A stretch of DNA of 64,000 bases from Megaleporinus macrocephalus (GCA_021613375.1 CM038720.1:16213962-16277961); one strand, 5' to 3'. Shown: positions 35,201-43,345, counted from the first letter of the stretch. Notes: generated by a model not told the origin, from the letters alone. A program made the numbers and translations.

Positions 35201-37793
35201 GAAATGCGGCAAATCCAAATGAACTTTTAGAGACTGATCATAAAAATGCCTATGGAGGCAAGAGCACATTCAAATTTGTCTGTTTTAGAAAAAACTCAGT
35301 TTGCATAGTAAGCACCCTAGTGCCACTTACAATGCTTTAAATATAAACAAAAGCACTCCCGTCTGTCGCTTTGTCCCTTTCAAATCAATTTAAACTTTGA
35401 GCTTCTGAAAGGTCAGCGACAAGCAAGTACAACAAAGAAACAGTAGAACAGAATAATTTTACATTATTTGCAGTATGAGTTTAGGAAGCAGTTTAATTCT
35501 AGCTGCTGGAGATATATACAACTTTAAAAGTTTACCACAGAATGTAAAATGACATTAACCTGTCAGTTTTATAAAATAGTGAGTTGAAGTTTTACAACAC
35601 AGGCCGGTACAGACAAATATTTTCTGTTTTCCTCCACTATTAAGTTGTTTTTTTTTTTTTTTCTTCAGAGTAGACTGCAGGAGTTTACATACAGTAGCAA
35701 TTCAGTGGACAAATGAACACTTCACTCAGAAGATTTTTTATTTATAACAATATACTCTGAATTTCAGAAATACAACTTTAAGAAATTAACCAGATCCGAA
35801 TAAAATTAAATAGCTCAAATTTAAACTACAGGTATATTCGTTTGCTAACACTTTGAGCAATAACAAATAAATATAACTTGTGTTTTATGACAGTCTGTTT
35901 ACAAATATCAGACTATAACATTACAGAACCAAGGGTTTTGTCCAAAAATAAACTAAACTGTTTTATTTTCTGCTCACCTCAAACTCTCTCCTCTTTCTAC
36001 AGTTTGTAGGATCTTTACTACAGATGATGAGGTCTCTTTTTATAACGGATCTATCCCTACTGTTCTGCTAGCTCCTGTTAAGACCAGAACTGTACCTTCT
36101 ACTCACTCTTCTGCTTGGTTTACTCCTGAGCTTCGTGCTCTGAAGACCACTGATAGACGACTTTAACGCCTTTTTTAAAAAAAAAAAAAAAAAGCTGGGC
36201 TAAAAAATGTGTAACTTTTCTTACATTTTTCCAGAATAAAATTGATTTGATCTATAAAGATTTACCTGACATTGCTACTACAAGCGGTTCTTTCTCATTG
36301 CTAAATCCATGTAGCAGTTTCCTCTCTGATTTCTCTCCTGTTGATGTTGATCTGCATTCTTGGATAATGTCCAAATCAAAACCTCTATCCTGTCTGCTTT
36401 ACCCTATCCCCACCACACTCTTGAAACAATGTCTCTCTGATACCGCCCTTACTACCTGCCACCTTGTGAACCTCTCGCTTGCCTCTGGCCATGTTCCTAT
36501 GCTCATTGAAAATGGCTGCTGTAACTTCTATTCTTAAAAAAAAAACAAAAAAAAAAACAGGCATTGATAGTGTGGTAATGGATAATTTTAGACCAATTTC
36601 TAATTAGCCTTTCATTTCTAAAGATTGTGGCATTGCAATTGCTAGACTATCTGAGCACCAACAACCTATTTTACAAGTAATTCAGTCAGGTTTCCACTGT
36701 CACTACAGCACAGCACAACTCTGGCTGTGCTTTGGTCTTACTTCTGCTTGCCCAGTCAGTCACAATGTACTAATTTCTCGCCTCTCCTCTTGGTCTTTCC
36801 GGTGTGGCGTTGTCTTGGTTCACATCTTACTTGACCTTCTAATATATAATTATCACCGATCGCATATTTTTAAAAAAGTATCATTTATTATTAAAAATTG
36901 GCTGTTACCGATACATAGCCGACCGATCCTTCCATCTCTAAGTTAGACCGTTATATCAAGAAGGATATATATATGTAGATAGATATATACATTTACACTA
37001 AGATGAAGAGATAGAATGATATATGCATTTGTAGAAAGATAGATAGATAGACAGATAGAATTCTGGTGGGAGCGATTGACAGATGGCAAGATAGAATTGT
37101 AAAGTAAAGTAACTTAAAACAGTTTACATTATGTCATATGGTCACAGCTTGTCCTTGGCCTACCAACATGTATTAAAAAGACATTTCAAAATTCAGGAGC
37201 AAAACTTACACCAATTTAAATATCTTTATATGTCTGTTTTACTTTTTTTCTGATGACTGCATTAAAACAAATTAAAAAAAAGAAAAAGAAATACTCTGTA
37301 GATTTTACCGGGTCTTCTATCAAAGAATCCATGTCTTCAGTCTTGGGCTGCCAAAGCTGGTTAAGCAAAGAGTGTAACCTTCCAGGTATTAGAACAGTCT
37401 TTTTCATGTAGCCTTCTTTTATACCCTAAATGTGAGTAAGTGACAATCAGTGTGACATGGTAGATAACAAAAAACAAAATAGGAGAAAGAAAAACATACA
37501 ATTATAGTTAAGGTAAATGTTTCATTTCCAAGTAATTTGAGACCATTTGTACTTGACCTTTAATCATGAATAGTAGTATAATCAGTGTATAATAAAAAAG
37601 AAAACAAACCCCCAAAAAAGTGCATACATAAAGTTTAGTTTTTTCAACAGCAACAGTACATTACCTTGAACGCTGTCCAGCTCCATCCATCTTTGAGGAT
37701 ACTAGAATGCTGGAGGAAAAGCTGACAGCAGAGATGGAAGCTTTTGTCATCCAGGTAACTGCTAACAGCACTTGATTCTTCTTTATCAGACAT
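16813..37793 (-). CDS. atg10: Ubiquitin-like-conjugating enzyme ATG10, six coding exons
   Basis: E2-like enzyme that receives ATG12 from ATG7 as a thioester and transfers it to ATG5 during autophagosome formation in the cytosol. Coding exons in transcript order are 37793-37665, 37425-37309, 26561-26441, 26298-26201, 17108-17011 and 16912-16813. Their sizes 129+117+121+98+98+100 = 663 nt give 220 residues plus stop, the human length as I remember it. All junctions are GT-AG and phases agree. Diagnostic segments are [47 protein letters not shown] (catalytic Cys at about residue 170) and [15 protein letters not shown]. Introns are 239, 10747, 142, 9092 and 98 bp; the two long ones are full of transposons. 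An acceptor (TTCTTTTCAG) directly before the ATG implies an upstream exon. The frame is intact. Confidence 0.95.
17011..17108 (-). CDS. atg10: atg10 coding exon 5 (catalytic Cys)
   Basis: Between acceptor TGTGCTAG and donor GTAACA. Encodes [20 protein letters not shown] onward; the Cys in LHPC is the thioester-forming residue. Confidence 0.95.
17204..17237. repeat. (ATT)n microsatellite in atg10 intron
   Basis: About 11 perfect ATT units. Confidence 0.9.
17640..17909. mobile_element. Tc1/mariner-type non-autonomous element, right end
   Basis: Ends with CTTTTGGCAATATAGTGTA at 17909. This is the inverted terminal repeat of an abundant fish element whose other end starts TACACTATATTGCCAAAAG. 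The internal block GTAGAAGCAGTCTGCATGCC also matches that family as I remember it. The left end was not found. Confidence 0.6.
17990..19210 (-). mobile_element. LINE (second family), split by an L2 tail
   Basis: Minus-strand pieces lie on both sides of a foreign block. 19210-19016 encodes the end of the endonuclease ([20 protein letters not shown]). 18484-17990 encodes the linker and RT start ([55 protein letters not shown] and a frameshifted FRSAFNTI). The order is colinear with the copy at 55.5-58.5 kb, which shows that 18485-19015 was inserted later. Confidence 0.7.
18485..19015 (+). mobile_element. L2-like LINE 3' UTR inserted into another LINE
   Basis: Closely parallels the 3' UTR at about 13070-13586 (CTCTTCCTGAG, AACGCTGTTG, CATCAGGGCCTC) and ends GCGCTATACAAATAAACTTG plus AC. 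Only the last ~530 bp of an L2 arrived, on the plus strand inside a minus-strand LINE. Confidence 0.75.
19215..19855. other. Intronic DNA, nothing recognised
   Basis: AT-rich sequence within atg10 intron 4, without identifiable coding or terminal repeats. Confidence 0.45.
21280..21362 (+). pseudogene. BED zinc-finger remnant of a hAT transposase
   Basis: In one frame: [17 protein letters not shown], stop, LLRQHKEQ, stop. The CxxC, TTSN and RQH spacing matches the DNA-binding BED finger of hAT transposases. Upstream, [13 protein letters not shown] may be the preceding part of the finger. No catalytic domain remains. Confidence 0.5.
22062..22505 (-). mobile_element. I-group-like LINE 3' fragment nested in the hAT element
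   Basis: A 110-codon minus-strand frame (22511-22179) contains [20 protein letters not shown], the CxxC...H...C knuckle at the C-terminus of I/Nimb-type non-LTR polyproteins. A 3' UTR follows to about 22062 (GCCATTAACATGGCCCAAAG). It is flanked on both sides by sequence of the surrounding hAT element. Confidence 0.5.
24530..25080 (+). mobile_element. L1-like LINE, ORF2 C-terminus and 3' end
   Basis: Frames encode [20 protein letters not shown] followed by [11 protein letters not shown], the C-terminal Cys-rich motif of L1-clade ORF2. A T-rich 3' UTR follows and ends ACAATAAAAAAGGC. It is heavily 5'-truncated. Confidence 0.7.
25085..26190. other. Intronic DNA, no feature assigned
   Basis: Contains a 146-codon open frame (25644-26084). 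Its product is low in recognisable motifs and basic at the N-terminus, so I do not call it a gene. Confidence 0.4.
26201..26298 (-). CDS. atg10: atg10 coding exon 4
   Basis: Acceptor CCATTACAG, donor GTGAAA. Encodes [20 protein letters not shown] and [12 protein letters not shown]. Confidence 0.95.
26441..26561 (-). CDS. atg10: atg10 coding exon 3
   Basis: Acceptor CTGTATAG, donor GTATGT. Encodes a variable [17 protein letters not shown] then the invariant core [20 protein letters not shown]. It ends one base into the next Asp codon. Confidence 0.95.
26600..27160. other. Intronic DNA, nothing recognised
   Basis: No repeat or coding signal identified. Confidence 0.4.
27165..27560. repeat. 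GATA-rich interrupted satellite, block 1
   Basis: Degenerate (GATA)n/(GAGA)n mixed with a recurring phrase AATTGTAGA(A/G)GGAAAGA and ATAC(A/C)GTTATA. The same phrases recur in five later blocks, which suggests a higher-order unit of about 100 bp. Confidence 0.7.
27561..28372. other. Intronic DNA between satellite blocks, unassigned
   Basis: Lies between two satellite blocks and so may be an insertion. No terminal repeats or coding motif recognised. Confidence 0.4.
28373..28470. repeat. GATA-rich satellite, block 2
   Basis: GATAGATGGATATATACATT plus TGCAGAGG, then (ATAC)n; phrases shared with the other blocks. Confidence 0.6.
28471..29037. mobile_element. Possible hAT-type element between satellite blocks
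   Basis: The right end reads TGTATCGTCACATCCCTA at about 29037, like the terminal repeat of a fish hAT family (TAGGGATGTGACGATACA). ATACATAC follows it and also precedes the unit on the left. That 8-mer is part of a microsatellite, so it is weak evidence for a target duplication. The left terminal repeat was not found. Confidence 0.35.
29038..29169. repeat. GATA-rich satellite, block 3
   Basis: Contains ATACAGTTATATTGAGGAGG, GATAGATGGATAGATA and AATTGTAGAAGGAAAGACAG. It stops abruptly where the L1 begins. Confidence 0.7.
29170..33836 (-). mobile_element. Near full-length L1-like LINE
   Basis: About 4.7 kb on the minus strand inside atg10 intron 2. From its 5' end: a 5' UTR (33836-33589), then ORF1 (33588 to about 32900). 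ORF2 follows with endonuclease start [20 protein letters not shown] near 32640, [14 protein letters not shown] and [11 protein letters not shown] at 32080-31960, and the linker (31662-31303) with [12 protein letters not shown] relics lie at 30,000-31,200. The 3' end is near 29170. Frames are broken throughout; the catalytic box near 30770 reads YANDV in place of F/YADDV. Satellite sequence on both sides continues the same array. Confidence 0.8.
32900..33588 (-). pseudogene. L1 ORF1 (RNA-binding protein) relic
   Basis: The ATG at 33588-33586 opens [20 protein letters not shown]. After frameshifts, 33262-33074 encodes [29 protein letters not shown] and [11 protein letters not shown], the conserved RNA-recognition and C-terminal domain of L1 ORF1p. 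It is not translatable as one protein. Confidence 0.7.
33838..33961. repeat. GATA-rich satellite, block 4
   Basis: GATAGCAATACAATTATATC, GAATTGTAGAAGAATAGACA and (GATA) runs. It continues block 3 once the L1 is removed, and ends at the hAT target site. Confidence 0.7.
33962..35041. mobile_element. Non-autonomous hAT element, 1080 bp
   Basis: Terminal repeats TAGGGCTGGGCGATA and, inverted at the right end, TAGGGCTGGGCTATA. A perfect 8 bp target duplication CTAGATAT lies at 33954-33961 and 35042-35049. This TIR is widespread in fish hAT elements. There is no transposase. The interior has CAAAT/GATAA-type low-complexity DNA near both ends and several unremarkable short frames. Confidence 0.85.
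35050..35095. repeat. GATA-rich satellite, block 5
   Basis: GATATATGTATAGATGAATA then TATACATTTGCAG, phrases shared with blocks 2 and 6. Confidence 0.5.
35096..35985. other. Intronic DNA, nothing recognised
   Basis: AT-rich, with a T run at 35647-35662. No assignable repeat. Confidence 0.4.
35990..36850 (+). mobile_element. L2-like LINE fragment, decayed
   Basis: Encodes the linker ([20 protein letters not shown] then LRALK) and RT start ([32 protein letters not shown]) in shifted frames, separated by A-runs at 36180 and 36540. It later shows a degraded [16 protein letters not shown] stretch. It is related to, but clearly diverged from, the intact L2 at 49.5 kb. Confidence 0.6.
36950..37100. 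repeat. GATA-rich satellite, block 6
   Basis: GTTATATCAAGAAGGATATA, GATATATACATTTACAC and GATAGATAGATAGACAGATA, ending AGATAGAATTGTAAAG. It shares phrases with blocks 1-5. Confidence 0.65.
37309..37425 (-). CDS. atg10: atg10 coding exon 2
   Basis: Acceptor CATTTAG, donor GTAAAA. Encodes [20 protein letters not shown] and the acidic [11 protein letters not shown]. This is the less conserved N-terminal insert region of ATG10. Confidence 0.88.
37665..37793 (-). CDS. atg10: atg10 first main coding exon
   Basis: ATG immediately after the acceptor TTCTTTTCAG, donor GTAATG. Encodes [20 protein letters not shown] and [12 protein letters not shown], which aligns with the human N-terminus ending GDSWEWRPSK. 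Confidence 0.9.
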
Positions 37794-37799
37794 CTGAAA

Positions 37800-38556
37800 A
37801 GAAGAGAAACTGCATGACAATTAAAACATAAAATCAAGTATATCAACTATAAGCTAATAAAAAAAACCTATCATTTACCAATCAAATGTAGTTCAAAACA
37901 TGACAATGCTCCTAGAGTCAGTGCTTTAGAGTCAGCATAGGAACAGCAAACTGAAATCACTGCCAAATGTAGCATAAGTAGTGCAGAAATGTCACCTGTC
38001 ATTTCACCCACCTGGTTGAACAAACTTTTGTCCTAAAAGAAATGTTATAGCTTGCATGTAATCATAACAGATAATGCTGAATAATAATAATAGCTTGTTT
38101 TCACTTTAATTTTTTCATTTACATTCTTTAATATACTTTCCAGTGTCTCTACCTGACATTTCTACAAAAAGGTGACACTATTCTTAATCTTATTGAAAAC
38201 TGGACTTGTTGTATAGTTAACATGATTTCTTTAAAAATCTAAAATTATTTGTACTAAAACTATACCTAAGAATGTGATTGAATTAAAGAATGTGCAATTA
38301 TATTTAATACCATTCCAGTTTGGGTGATTATTTTAATGAGGGGTGTTAATGGCTGTGATACAGTGGGCCTTGTGTGTGGTCATTGTCACTTAGGTACCTA
38401 CTTTTCAACAAAGTAAGTAAAGCTATGTTTAAATTAATCCACAGACTGCACCCAGCAAAAGCTTTTCTTAAGAAATAGAAGCCTGACACTGAAATTGATT
38501 GTTTATTCTGTAAAAGATTCTATTCCTCTGTATTGGCAGTATGTGCATACAAGCAA
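37800..38556. other. DNA upstream of atg10 coding exon 1, nothing recognised
   Basis: AT-rich, probably part of the first intron. No feature assigned. Confidence 0.4.
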
Positions 38557-38739
38557 GATTTGACAAGGCTGAAGTTGGTTCCTTATTCGCCAGCGTCTTA
38601 TTCGCATTTTCTGTTCCACCTTAAATAATGCGGCAGTTACATTATGTCGCCTGTAGACACTGCAAATTACATTTGTGCATAGGATAAACTATAAACGCAG
38701 TGAATAGTAAAAGCAAACTGTACTTTTGTCTTGTTATAG

Positions 38740-38742
<3 letters not shown>

Positions 38743-38807
<65 letters not shown>
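38743..38807. repeat. (TA)n microsatellite in the foldback left arm
   Basis: About 32 perfect TA units. The inverted partner in the right arm (about 41060) has only a short TATATATA, so the run expanded after the arms formed. Confidence 0.9.
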
Positions 38808-38810
<3 letters not shown>

Positions 38811-39373
38811 CAAGATTCTTACAGTGTCTCAAAAATCTGACAGACAGGTGTAAATTAATCAGTTAATGACTACATTAAGCCTGAAGAAGAAGAATTTGTA
38901 CTGTGGAATATCTTTATAATCATCCTGTGAACTTCGTATATCTGGCGATAGTATGTATTGTGCATACAGTAAATTTGTCTTAGTTTCTATGGCTTTATCT
39001 CCTGATTCTTACATCGCCTCAGAAATCTGACAGTCAAGTTTGAGTAATCACATATTGGACTGTATAAATCCTGAAGAAGAATTTTTACTGTAGAATATTT
39101 TTATAATCATCCTATGAACTTGGTACGTCAGGCGATAGAATATGGTGGGTGTGTTGTACTTCCCTAGTTTCTATGGCTGTACCTCCTGATTGTAACATCG
39201 TCTCAGAAATCAGACAGTCAGGTTTGAGCCAGCAAGTAACTGACTGTATAAATCCTAAATAAGAATTTTTACTGTAGAAAAATAGAAAATAGAGGTAATA
39301 GAATCTACTAGGCATACAGCATTTTTGTCTTCGTTTCTGTGCGTTTATCTCCTGATTCTTACATCGTCTCGAA

Positions 39374-39714
39374 TAGCGATGCACTGATCCAACTTTTTCA
39401 GCTCCAATACTGATACGATACATATACTTTGTATATTGTTTGATACCCGATACCGATCCGATCCCATTGTTGAATTAATAAACTGTATACTTTATGTGGG
39501 AAAGTCTTACGGCATCAGGAAGGAATGAAACATTAAGTTTTAAAACAAAATAGAATTAACACTGAACAACTGCACGGCTTAGCACACGTCGCAAACGAAT
39601 TAAAGTGAACTTATTAACCCCATGGATCGGCCTAATTGTGAGATACCTGATCCATCTCATGTTGGTCATATTGGGACCGATATCCGATCTTAATATTTTT
39701 TTGTTGCATCCCTA
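39374..39714. mobile_element. hAT-type MITE, 341 bp
   Basis: Left end TAGCGATGCACTGATCC, right end GTTGCATCCCTA, an inverted pair of the fish TAGGGATGCACCGATC type. Flanks GTCTCGAA (39366-39373) and GTCTCCAA (39715-39722) are an 8 bp target duplication with one mismatch. The interior is GATACCGATCC-rich near the left end, and non-coding. It interrupts one repeat unit of the foldback arm. Confidence 0.8.
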
Positions 39715-40105
39715 GTCTCCAAGGTTGTGACTGTCAGGTTTCAGTCAGCGCATATAAATCCTGAAGAAGAATTTTTAATGTAGAATATTTTAATAATCAT
39801 CCTGTAAACTTGGCATATCAGGCTTTAAAATGTACTGGGCATACAGTACATTTGTCTTAGTTTCTGTGGCTGTATCTCCTGATTCTTACATCGTCACCAC
39901 ATAAATGACTGTATAAATCCTGAGGAAGAAGAATTTTTAATGTAGAATTATTTTATAAATAACCTGTAAATATACTATGGCAAACAATGCATTTTATAGG
40001 CCTTTATCTCCTGATTCTGACGTCATCTCAAAAATCAGACAGTCTGGTTTAGGTCAATAACTATCAGACTATCAAACTGCAGAAGAATTTTTACTGTAGA
40101 ATAAT

Positions 40106-40215
40106 TTCATAATCAATCAATATTTATTTATATAGCGCTTTTACAACCAGTGTTGTCTCAAATCAGCTTTAAAGAAAAGCAGTTTATGAAAAAAAGGAAA
40201 CGGAGAAAGGGATGG
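40106..40215 (-). mobile_element. L2-type 3' tail at the centre of the foldback
   Basis: AATCAATCAATATTTATTTA then TATAGCGCTTTTACAACC and TGTTGTCTCAAATCAGCTTT. This is the minus-strand version of the conserved L2 3' terminus seen at 13.5, 19.0 and 48.65 kb. Confidence 0.65.
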
Positions 40216-41692
40216 TAAGAAAAATTTGGCTTATTTTTGGCTTAGTTTCCATAGCTTTTTCAGACATGATAATGAGGAGATAAAACCCTATAAAATAAAA
40301 GTACAACAGACCCACCACATTCTATCACCTGAGATGCAAAGTTCACAGAATGATTATAAAATAATTAATTAGTAAAAATTCTTCTTCTACAAAATGTTGT
40401 TAGGCAGATAGTTAGTGATTTAAACCTGTCTGTCTAGTTTTTAAGACTATGTAAGAATCAGAAAATTAATGCCAATGAAATAAGACAAAAGTACAATATG
40501 CCCAACACATCCGCCAGACATGCACTTGCCATGGAATATTCACATTCTATGGTTAAAATTCTTCTGTTATTTTTACAGTTCTTTTTGTGCTGACTTAAAC
40601 CTGTTTGTCTGATTTTTCCAACATGCCAAGTTCACAGGATGATTATGAAAATATTCTACAGGATTTATACAGTCACATCTTTAAGACGATGTAAGAATCA
40701 GGAGATACAGCCACAGAAACTAAGACAAATGTACTGTATGCACAATATATTCTCCTGACATGCCAAGTTCACAGGATTATTGTAAAAATATTCCACAGCA
40801 AACATTCTTCTTCAGGATTTATACAGTCACTTATGTGCTGACTCAAACCTGTTTGTCAGATTTCTGAGTCGATGCAAGAATTAGGAGATAAAGCCACAGA
40901 AACTAAGACAAAAATACAACACACCCACCATATCACTTGACATTCCAAGTTCAAAGGATGATTATGAAAATATTCCACAGTAAAAATTCTTCAGGCTTAA
41001 TGTAGTCATTTACTGATTAATTTAAACCTCACTGTCAGATTTTGACACACTGTAAGAATCTTAAATATATATAGACCTATAGCATAAGACAAAAGTACAA
41101 ATTGCTTTTCCTCTAAATTTCTATTTTTTATCTTAATTGTAAAAGGTCTATTTAGACATATTTAGATTCTGGACATATCTGAAACCTATTCTTTTTATTC
41201 ACGGCGTTTATAGCTCATCCTATGCACAAATGTAATTTGCAGTGTTAACAAAGCGCCATCTACACGCGACATAATGTAACTGCCGCATTATTTAGGGTGA
41301 AACGGAAAATGCAGTAAGACGCGGGCGAATAAGGAACCAACTTTAGCCTGATTTGTTGTGTGTTTTGTACTGTCTATATATAATGCAATAAATATAAGCT
41401 ATAAGCTAGCTGTTGTGTTTTAGGCTTAACCTGTTTATAACATGAAATTATAATGTAGTTTGCCAGTCTACAAAGGAGCACAACAACTAGTACTCTGCGC
41501 AAGCGTCTTTGTTTCTAAACCTAACTGACCCAAAAACGTTTTTTTTTTTTTTTTACATCCCTTATATTGTTACATGGGTGCTGTGAAATTAACCTACAGA
41601 GTAAATGCTACTTTACGGCGTAATTTTCATTACAAACAACATCACACGACGCCAAACTACGAAATAGTGCACACGTGTCCGTTGTATCTTAC

Positions 41693-41775
41693 CATGAAGT
41701 TTTCGTTCCGCGATCCTTTAAAAAGGGAAAATGTAACAAGCAACGTTATTGGGCAATGGCATCATGCTGTATAGT
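41693..41775 (-). other. atg10: Candidate first exon of atg10
   Basis: On the minus strand, CGCGGAACGAAAACTTCATG is followed by GTAAGATAC, a strong donor. Upstream is GCCCAATAACG, a CCAAT-type motif. If spliced to the acceptor at 37793, the exon-final ATG stays in frame and adds one Met. The 5' boundary is a guess. The exon is inferred from position, donor strength and the requirement for an upstream exon. Confidence 0.45.
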
Positions 41776-41929
41776 CTAAAAAGCGCGATGACCAAAGACG
41801 TGTGACCAAAACACTAAAAAAAGAACCCCATAACAAAAAAGGAATGGTTCGTCTCAGGATCACATGATCTGGACCACATGATGTAATTTCCTTAGGAACA
41901 TTTTTTTTTTGTTTGTGAAGCCCATACTA

Positions 41930-42850
41930 GAGGTATTATGGTAGGAGAGTTGGTGCACCTGTAGGCCGGCTACGGTATTGCAGGGTGCGCCGCTACGCGT
42001 TACAAGTCTCGCGAGAAAAGGCTCAACTATCGTTTGGTTCACTGTCGGGGACACGTGCGGAGCTCTTTAAAGTTCGGAAAAAGCTTTGAGTACTTCATTC
42101 GAGAGGTTTGGAGTTGCCGTTTTATCATAAACTGAGCTGAGGAAGTGAACTGCTGTGTATGCCAGTGAAGCCGGTATGCATCGTTGAAGTCCAGATCCAG
42201 GGTGTAGCAGTGCCCGGTATCTGATGGCAGCGCCAGTAATGAGTGGAGCGTATGGTCCTTTCATGGCAGACGTACTATACTGTTGAAGAGCTGCAGGAGC
42301 GGTATTGAGAGCCAGTGAAGTTGATCACTGTTCTTTCCTTCCCTCTAACAGTTTAAAACTTGAGATGCGTTTTTATTAAGTTTTTAATAAAAACTAATTA
42401 AGAGGTTATTTGCGTCGAGTGCCAACCCTGTTTTAGACCAGTGTATCTAAGTAAAAGTTCAGAAAGTGCTAAGCCAACTCAGAGGAAATAGCAGCGTGTA
42501 TTTAATCATAGCAAGTTAAATCAAGCTGAGGAACCAACTTTAAGAATTTTGTGTGGAATGTGATGTTCACTTATTTTATCTGGTGATTGTCTAACTTTGT
42601 AGTGCTTTTGTTTATTTTTTATACTTTGTTTACTTGAGTTTTGGTTGGATTTTGAAATCCTTGTAAGCTCTGATTCTTGTTTTATGGTGATCCTACTGTT
42701 TTTTTTTTTTTTATAATCATTGGATATGAGATTGGTGCTCTGTATTATTTAGTTTTGTAGATTTGGTCAATCTTGAATTTAGTTTGTGATTTTAAACTCA
42801 TTTTTATAAAGAGTTATAATAAAACAAATGACCTTGTGAAATACTAGTCA
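41930..42850 (+). other. Promoter-like, CpG-containing region; possible transcript or LTR
   Basis: 41950-42070 is locally CpG-rich (CGCCGCTACGCGTTAC, CTCGCGAG). Plus-strand sequence to 42850 has several AATAAA-like hexamers (about 42386, 42818). No coding frame or LTR boundary was established. Options are a divergent non-coding transcript from the atg10 promoter or a solo LTR. Confidence 0.3.
42007..42016. promoter_or_regulatory. TCTCGCGAGA palindromic promoter motif
   Basis: Exact TCTCGCGAGA, a known core element of TATA-less, often bidirectional vertebrate promoters. It lies about 315 bp upstream of the proposed atg10 first exon. Confidence 0.55.
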
Positions 42851-42970
42851 TCATTCTCTTAATTCACCTTTGGTAGCTTTCTACATTGCTCACCAGACCT
42901 GAGTGGAAACTAATGGAATTGATTGACCTCCTAGCCTTAGAGTGGTATTGTGGTAATTGCTCGCACGCAC

Positions 42971-43345
42971 ACAATCGTGGCCAAAAGTTTTAAGAATAGC
43001 ACACATCTTAGTTTTCACAAAGTAGAACCTTTTGTCAGATGTTTGTGGTGTCATGAAGTACAATTGTAGGGACTCTGTGTGTGTTAACTTTTTATTGACA
43101 ACTTCCAGTTGAAGCGAAGACTTAATATTTACTGTGTTGACCCTTCTTTAAAACTTCTGCAATTCACCTTAGCATGCTGGATATCGGCTTCTGGGCAAAA
43201 TCTTGAATGATTGCAACCCATTCTTGCCTAAGCGCTTTGAGTTGATTAAAGTTTCTGGGTTTTTGTTTGTCCATCATTTCTTTGAGGATTGACCACAGGC
43301 TCTTAATCGGATTGATATCTGGGGAGTTTTCTGGCCATGGAATTT
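42971..43345 (-). mobile_element. Tc1-like element, terminal fragment
   Basis: Starts ACAATCGTGGCCAAAAGTTT and contains TTGAGGATTGACCACAGGCT and ATCTGGGGAGTTTTCTGGCC. These are the TIR and reversed transposase C-terminus of a common Tc1-like family as I remember it. It breaks off at about 43345. Confidence 0.65.

Larger units (their letters stand above)
38566..41349. mobile_element. Large foldback element with tandem-repeat arms, ~2.8 kb
   Basis: Ends AGGCTGAAGTTGGTTCC (38566) and, inverted, AGGCTAAAGTTGGTTCC (41349). The outer ~200 bp of each arm matches in inverted orientation. Inside, the left arm has five to six direct copies of a 165-190 bp unit (marker CCTGATTCTTACATCGTCTC; starts near 38813, 39003, 39188, 39353, 39880, 40012). 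The right arm has the same unit inverted (marker GTAAGAATC near 40450, 40690, 40874, 41052). Flanks GATTTGACA (38557-38565) and GATTTGTTG (41350-41358) share six bases, a possible decayed target duplication. No coding capacity was seen. The left arm carries a nested hAT element and a (TA)n; the centre carries an L2-type tail. Confidence 0.75.

Noticed and set aside
27165..37100. Bkm-type sex-chromosome satellite
   Set aside because: GATA-rich blocks are present but are built on a longer non-GATA phrase; nothing in the sequence indicates sex linkage.
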